Part shown: positions 60,201-64,000 of the stretch, in pieces
How positions within the stretch are numbered: position 1 is the first letter of the stretch
Layout of the letters: each line of letters opens with the position of its first letter
Origin: Phycisphaeraceae bacterium
GTDB lineage: Bacteria; Planctomycetota; Phycisphaerae; Phycisphaerales; UBA1924
Direction: 5' to 3'
DNA: 64,000 nucleotides
NCBI GenBank assembly: GCA_019636615.1
Contig: JAHBXF010000002.1
Span: 1,800,001-1,864,000, forward strand
Translations under genes and position numbers: made by a program
The notes under the pieces: model-generated
The model's database searches: none
What the model was told of the DNA's origin: nothing
Seen by the model: the letters and a program-made list of their open reading frames with translations, nothing else

Positions 60201-61213
60201 GCTTCGGGGTTGAGATCAGCCCCGAAGAACTGCGCGAGGGCGGCGCCGTGGAACGCAAGCGCGTGCAGGCCCTGCTCGAAAGGGCCGCGTCCCGCGCCAT
60301 CCAGTCGGCCGACCTCAACGGCCTCTCGGTCTATCTGCAGGCCGATTACGGCGCGGGCGAACTGGCCAAGTGGGTGAAGAAGAACCTGGACTTCGACGTG
60401 CCCGTCGAAGAGATCGTGAAAACCCGCAAGGCCGAGGCCGACACGGGCCTCTCGGTGACCGCCATGCTCATGCAGCGCGTGGAAGAACTCTACAACAAGC
60501 GCGAGGTTGAATACCCCGTTGACTTCGCCATGCACATCACCCAACTGATGATGCGCCAGAACCCCGCCGAGGCGGGCACGCACCTTCTCGCGTGGGCCAA
60601 CTCGCGCTACAAGATGAACTGGACCCCCGAGATCTTCCGCACGTCTACCCCGCAGAAAGTCAGGCAGGAACTCCTGGCCGCCAGCGCCGCCTTCGTCGAA
60701 GCCCGCAAACTCGACGAGGAAGTCGCCCAGGCGCAGGCCTGCGAGACCGACGCGGAACTCGAGGCGCTGCTCAAAGAGCGTTACAACGTCCCCCTCCCCG
60801 AGTCGATGCGCTACCTGCACGGGCGTGAACGCCTCGACGCCATCCGCTCGCGCATCGAGAACATCCTGCGTTCCGAACTGCTCCACTTCGAGCGCAGCAT
60901 CCTCCTCGAAACGCTCGACACCGCGTGGAAGGACCACCTCTACAGCATGGACCAACTGCGCGACTCGATCAACTTCCGCGCCTTCTCGCAGAAAGACCCG
61001 CGCATCGAGTACAAGCGCGAGGGCTCGCAACTCTTCGCCACCATGATGGAATCGGTCAAGGGCAAGGTCACCGAGTACGTCTTCAAGGCGCGTATCTCGC
61101 CCGTGCCCCCGCCCCAGGCCCGCCCCCAGCCGCGACCCCAGCCGCCGCGCCCGGGCCCGGATGGCGGCGGCCTGATCTCCAGCGGCATCACCGGCCCGGG
61201 GTTCGACGTCTGA
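57248..61213 (+). CDS. secA: Preprotein translocase ATPase SecA (long form)
   Basis: 1321 residues from the ATG at 57248, against about 840-930 in most bacteria; long SecA is known in planctomycetes. Walker A is [12 protein letters not shown] (about 182-193). [18 protein letters not shown] and [23 protein letters not shown] (Walker B) follow. [48 protein letters not shown] and [23 protein letters not shown] complete the motor, and [27 protein letters not shown] is the scaffold helix. Extra sequence lies near residues 60-130, in a coiled-coil insertion near 350-400, and at about 1000-1150. The end is Pro/Arg-rich with no zinc-binding SecB tail. Confidence 0.98.
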   Translation: [1321 protein letters not shown]

Positions 61214-61244
61214 CACACGACACGGCTCACTTCACCACGCACGC

Positions 61245-62204
61245 ATGACACGATATCTCGTAGTGCAGGCCGAAGAACTCGACGCCGCCGCGGCGGCGTG
61301 GCTCTCAGACCGCTGCGACCTTGTCGCCTGCCGCGAGGAGCGCGCCGAGCGTTTCGATGAACTGCTCGCGCGGGCGCACGGGCTGATCGTGCGCACCTAC
61401 ACCCGGGTGGGGCCATCGCTGCTGGCGCGTGCGCCCCACTTGCGCGTGGTGGGGCGAGCCGGCGTGGGGCTCGACCGCATCGACGTCGCCGCCTGCCGGG
61501 CGCGCGGCGTCGAAGTTGTCCACACGCCCGACGCCAACGGCCAGGCCGTGGCCGAGTTTGTCTTCGCGCTGCTGCACGACGCGCTGCGGCCACGGCTCTT
61601 CCTCGACCGGGCCATCGATGCGCAGCGATGGAACGCGCTGCGCGCCGAACTCAATGCCCCCAACCAACTCAGCGAGATGGTGCTCGGCGTATGGGGCCTT
61701 GGCCGCATCGGCACGCGCGTGGCCCGCGCCGCCGCGGGGCTGGGCATGAGTGTCATCTACCACGACCTGCGCGAGATCCCCCACGCCGACCGCGCGGGCG
61801 CGCAGCCCGTCGGCCGCGACGAACTCCTCGCCCGCGCCGACGTCCTCACGCTGCACACCGACCCCCGCCCCTCGAACCGGCACCTGCTCGGGGCGCAGGC
61901 CCTGGCCCTGTGCAAGCCCACCGCCATCATCATCAACACCAGCCGCGGCATAATGGCCGATGCGCACGCCCTGGCCGACTTCCTGCGCTCGCGCCCCGCC
62001 TCGAAAGCACTCATCGACGTGCACGACCCCGAGCCCTTCGACGGCAACTACCCCCTGCTGGGCCTGCACAACGCGCACCTCACGCCGCACATCGCCGCCG
62101 CCACGGCCACGGCGCACGCCAACATGTCCTGGGTGGTGCGCGACCTCTGGCGCGTGCTCTGCGGGCAACCGCCCGAGCACCCCGCGCCCCACGATCACAC
62201 ATAA
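61245..62204 (+). CDS. D-isomer-specific 2-hydroxyacid dehydrogenase (phosphoglycerate-dehydrogenase-like)
   Basis: A 319-residue NAD-dependent oxidoreductase. VVGRAGVGLDRIDVAACRARGVEVVHTPDANGQAVAEFVFAL contains the substrate-domain Gly/Arg loop. VLGVWGLGRIGTRVARAAAGLGMSVIYHD is the Rossmann motif. The active-site Arg lies in INTSRGIMAD, the Glu region in LIDVHDPEP, and the His in LTPHIAAATATA. No ACT domain is present, so it is shorter than regulated SerA. The start is the ATG at 61245, 32 bases after secA. Serine synthesis or another 2-hydroxyacid pathway is possible. Confidence 0.92.
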   Translation: MTRYLVVQAEELDAAAAAWLSDRCDLVACREERAERFDELLARAHGLIVRTYTRVGPSLLARAPHLRVVGRAGVGLDRIDVAACRARGVEVVHTPDANGQAVAEFVFALLHDALRPRLFLDRAIDAQRWNALRAELNAPNQLSEMVLGVWGLGRIGTRVARAAAGLGMSVIYHDLREIPHADRAGAQPVGRDELLARADVLTLHTDPRPSNRHLLGAQALALCKPTAIIINTSRGIMADAHALADFLRSRPASKALIDVHDPEPFDGNYPLLGLHNAHLTPHIAAATATAHANMSWVVRDLWRVLCGQPPEHPAPHDHT

Positions 62205-62258
62205 CGCGCGCCAATCACACACAGCCCGACGCACTCGCCCCACGCCCCCCACGCGATC

Positions 62259-62642
62259 TCACACCCCCGCCGACGGGCCTTCCTCCTGGCCCGAGCGACG
62301 CATGGCCTCTGCCTCCATCTTCGCCATTTCCGCGGCACGATACCTCGCAAAGATCATCGGCAGGTTCAACCCCAACACCAGCGTGAGAATGAAGCCCCCG
62401 AGCATGAACGGGTACCACACGTGGTACGGCTGCCCAAGCAGCAGCGCCGCCACACCCAGCAGCAGCAGAAGCACGCCCAGCCCAAAGAACGTGAGCGCAT
62501 ACCCCACCACCAACCTCTTGGCCCGCCCTTTGGGCGCCAGCGTGCCCGCCAGCACACCAAACCCCGCCCCCGCGACGCCCAGCAGTGATCCGCCGATGCC
62601 GCCGATCCATCCCGCCATTTCGCCCGTCCACCAGGGTTGCAT
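62259..62642 (-). CDS. Small polytopic membrane protein, unknown
   Basis: 127 residues from the ATG at 62640-62642, with GGAGG seven bases upstream. It has three or four hydrophobic helices (GGIGGSLLGVAGAGFGVLAGTLAP, RLVVGYALTFFGLGVLLLLLGVAALLLG, WYPFMLGGFILTLVLGLNLPM) and a charged C-terminal helix (RAAEMAKMEAEAMRRSGQEE). It lies 41 bases after the DUF2089 gene and probably shares its promoter. Such pairs of a DUF2089 protein with a small membrane protein are common, so a regulator-target relationship is plausible. Confidence 0.8.
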   Translation of the reverse strand: MQPWWTGEMAGWIGGIGGSLLGVAGAGFGVLAGTLAPKGRAKRLVVGYALTFFGLGVLLLLLGVAALLLGQPYHVWYPFMLGGFILTLVLGLNLPMIFARYRAAEMAKMEAEAMRRSGQEEGPSAGV

Positions 62643-62683
62643 CACGCGCCTCCTTTCCTGCGTTCGCACTCGCCACCTCTCGC

Positions 62684-63001
62684 TCACCCGTCCGCACGCC
62701 TGCGGGCCGCATCGCGGATGCGCCGCGCCGCCGCGCCGCTCAGTTCGCCACGCTCGATCATGTCCGCCAAGAGGTCTGAGAGCGGATCGGGCTTGCGACC
62801 CGCTTTGAGCGAGCGCACCCGCTCGATCACCTTGTCGAGCCGCAGGCGGATCGTGGGGTAACTCACCCCGTAGACATCCGCAAGGTCTTTGAGCGACCCC
62901 GAGCACAGCACCAGTTCCATGATCAGGTCCTGATCTTCGCGTGCCAGCCGCGAGAGCAGGTGGGGCGGGCCGTCCACGAGGTTTAATGAATCGAAAGTCA
63001 C
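62684..63001 (-). CDS. DUF2089-family putative transcriptional regulator
   Basis: 105 residues if translation starts at the GTG at 62999-63001. The core LLSRLAREDQDLIMELVLCSGSLKDLADVYGVSYPTIRLRLDKVIERV (residues about 15-63) is the DUF2089 helix-turn-helix. The frame is open for 12 further codons upstream, but those codons overlie a perfect promoter, so they cannot all be translated. The GTG lies only two or three bases after the predicted transcription start, which points to a leaderless message. A GTG at 62972-62974 is an alternative start. Next to it is a small membrane protein gene. Confidence 0.82.
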   Translation of the reverse strand: MTFDSLNLVDGPPHLLSRLAREDQDLIMELVLCSGSLKDLADVYGVSYPTIRLRLDKVIERVRSLKAGRKPDPLSDLLADMIERGELSGAAARRIRDAARRRADG

Positions 63002-63008
63002 TTTACGA

Positions 63009-63037
63009 TTTATACAGCCAGGCTTTCGTTTTGTCAA
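63009..63037 (-). promoter_or_regulatory. Near-perfect sigma-70 promoter of the DUF2089 gene
   Basis: On the minus strand TTGACA (63037-63032), a 17-base spacer and TATAAA (63014-63009). It is the strongest match to consensus in the window. The local sequence is AT-rich, unlike the surroundings. Confidence 0.88.
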
Positions 63038-63076
63038 GCCTGATTTTCAATTTCTTCAAGTTTCGCCACCGACCCT

Positions 63077-64000
63077 TCACCCGCCCCCGAAGGCACCGAG
63101 CAGCCGCTGCGCCGCGGCTGTCGCCCCATCCTCTTTCCCGATCGCCGTCGCCAGCCCCTGCGCCGCCGCCGCCACGCCCGGGTTTTCGAGCACCTCAGTG
63201 AGCGACTGCGCCAACCCTGCACCGGTCACGCGCGACAGCCGCAGCGTCTGCGAGCACCCCAACCGTTTCACGCGCGCGGCGTTATCAAACTGATCGTGCG
63301 CGGCCGGCGTCACCACCGTGGGCCGGCCCGCCCGCAGCGCCTGCGCGGTGGTGCCGATGCCCCCGTGGTGCACCACCGCCGCCGCGCGCGGGAAGACCAC
63401 CGAGTAGGGCGCGTACGTCATCGCCATCACGCGGCCGTCGTTGCCGCAGTCGGGCGCATAGTCCGGCTCGCCCACGAGCAACAGCCCCCTCCTGCCCAGC
63501 CTGTGGCACGCATCAACCGCGGCGCGGTAAAACCCGCCCGCCGTGTGCACCACGGCCGTGCCCAGCGTGAAGATAATCGGCGGCGGGCCCGCATCGAGAA
63601 ACGCGCCGAGTTCGGCCGCGCACGCTTCCTGCCCGGGGTTGCGGTCGTGCCATGGAAACCCGCAGATCTCTCCCCGCGCCGGGTCGCCCTCGACCGACCC
63701 ACGGAAGACCGGCGACCACATCCCCAGGTTCACAACGCCGGCGCGGCAGTCTTCAAGAAACACGTTCGACCTTGCCGCCAGCCCCATCGAGCGGCGAACC
63801 CTGTTCAACGGCCCATCGAGCATCGCCCGCATGAACAGCCGCCCCATGAAGAGATCAAGCCGCACCGCCCGCGGGCTGGGCGCGTGAGACCTGAACGCCG
63901 GCATCACCAGTTGATCGCGGGGGTTCATCCACATCGAGGGTGCCAGCGCCGCCACCGCAAAGGGCAAACCCCGCCGCTCGCACTCCCACGCCACACCCAT
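63077..64000 (-). CDS. Glycosyltransferase family 1 (UDP-glycosyltransferase-like), C-terminal part
   Basis: The frame runs off the right edge, so the N-terminus may be missing; 307 residues are visible. The donor-binding domain is clear: PPIIFTLGTAVVHTAGGFYRAAVDACHRLGRRGLLLVG, then VVHHGGIGTTAQALRAGRPTVVTPAAHDQFDNAARVKRLG, which is the GT1 signature with the H.GG.GT and D.Q..N elements. The acceptor domain is mostly outside. Such enzymes glycosylate lipids, sterols or secondary metabolites; the acceptor here is unknown. Confidence 0.9.
   Translation of the reverse strand: MGVAWECERRGLPFAVAALAPSMWMNPRDQLVMPAFRSHAPSPRAVRLDLFMGRLFMRAMLDGPLNRVRRSMGLAARSNVFLEDCRAGVVNLGMWSPVFRGSVEGDPARGEICGFPWHDRNPGQEACAAELGAFLDAGPPPIIFTLGTAVVHTAGGFYRAAVDACHRLGRRGLLLVGEPDYAPDCGNDGRVMAMTYAPYSVVFPRAAAVVHHGGIGTTAQALRAGRPTVVTPAAHDQFDNAARVKRLGCSQTLRLSRVTGAGLAQSLTEVLENPGVAAAAQGLATAIGKEDGATAAAQRLLGAFGGG

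Noticed and set aside
57578-61216. 1212-codon minus-strand frame opposite secA
   Set aside because: An antisense shadow of secA; His/Leu/Val-rich with no recognisable domain.

Overview
The window is GC-rich and gene-dense. It reads as a chromosome segment from the phylum Planctomycetota, most likely class Phycisphaerae. The evidence is a combination of traits: a PEP-CTERM-type surface protein, a dockerin-tailed beta-propeller, a planctomycete-style prepilin-like protein, an unusually long SecA, a DUF2089 regulator, and a flagellar cluster with FliW and an extended CsrA. Placement below phylum is inference from gene content; no 16S rRNA is present.

Layout. 1-4.9 kb: the 5' end of an ECF-like sigma gene leaving the left edge, a coiled-coil membrane protein, mreB-mreC-mreD, and a HAD phosphatase. 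5.0-10.6 kb: a methionine/threonine-branch operon (Cys/Met PLP enzyme, fused aspartokinase-homoserine dehydrogenase, second PLP enzyme, aspartate-semialdehyde dehydrogenase) behind a candidate SAM-I/IV-clan riboswitch. 10.8-22.4 kb: an acetyltransferase, then late flagellar genes flgI, flgJ-like, flgN-like, flgK, flgL, fliW, csrA and two flagellins. Near-consensus sigma-54 promoters precede flgL, fliW and the first flagellin. 22.4-27.8 kb (minus): terC/alx behind a yybP-ykoY (Mn2+) riboswitch, rpoD and dnaG. 28.2-33.6 kb: acylphosphatase, a zinc-ribbon membrane protein, an MBL-fold hydrolase, a hotdog-fold protein, a CvpA-like membrane protein, an OppF-type ATPase and tRNA-Phe(GAA). 33.7-37.2 kb: a PARG-like protein, a decayed vsr, two small membrane proteins and smpB.

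37.3-41.2 kb is the most striking locus. A textbook-quality cobalamin riboswitch with its own sigma-70 promoter precedes an exported PEP-CTERM-like protein, an exported PQQ-like beta-propeller with a dockerin-like tail, and a prepilin-like protein. None resembles a known B12 biosynthesis or TonB-transport protein, so this may be an undescribed surface system for B12 capture. 41.2-44.0 kb: an exported protein, ECF sigma and anti-sigma gene set with 4-base overlaps, and a BFD-like [2Fe-2S] protein.

44.0-56.2 kb (minus): rplK-rplA-rplJ-rplL-rpoB-rpoC. A small membrane-protein gene lies between rpoB and rpoC and overlaps the rpoC start, and an attenuator-like hairpin lies between rplL and rpoB. 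A TSCPD-domain protein resembling the C-terminal part of B12-dependent ribonucleotide reductase lies upstream. 57.2-64 kb: secA, a D-2-hydroxyacid dehydrogenase, a small membrane protein, a probably leaderless DUF2089 regulator, and a glycosyltransferase cut by the right edge. Three different riboswitch classes (SAM, Mn2+, cobalamin) occur in 64 kb.
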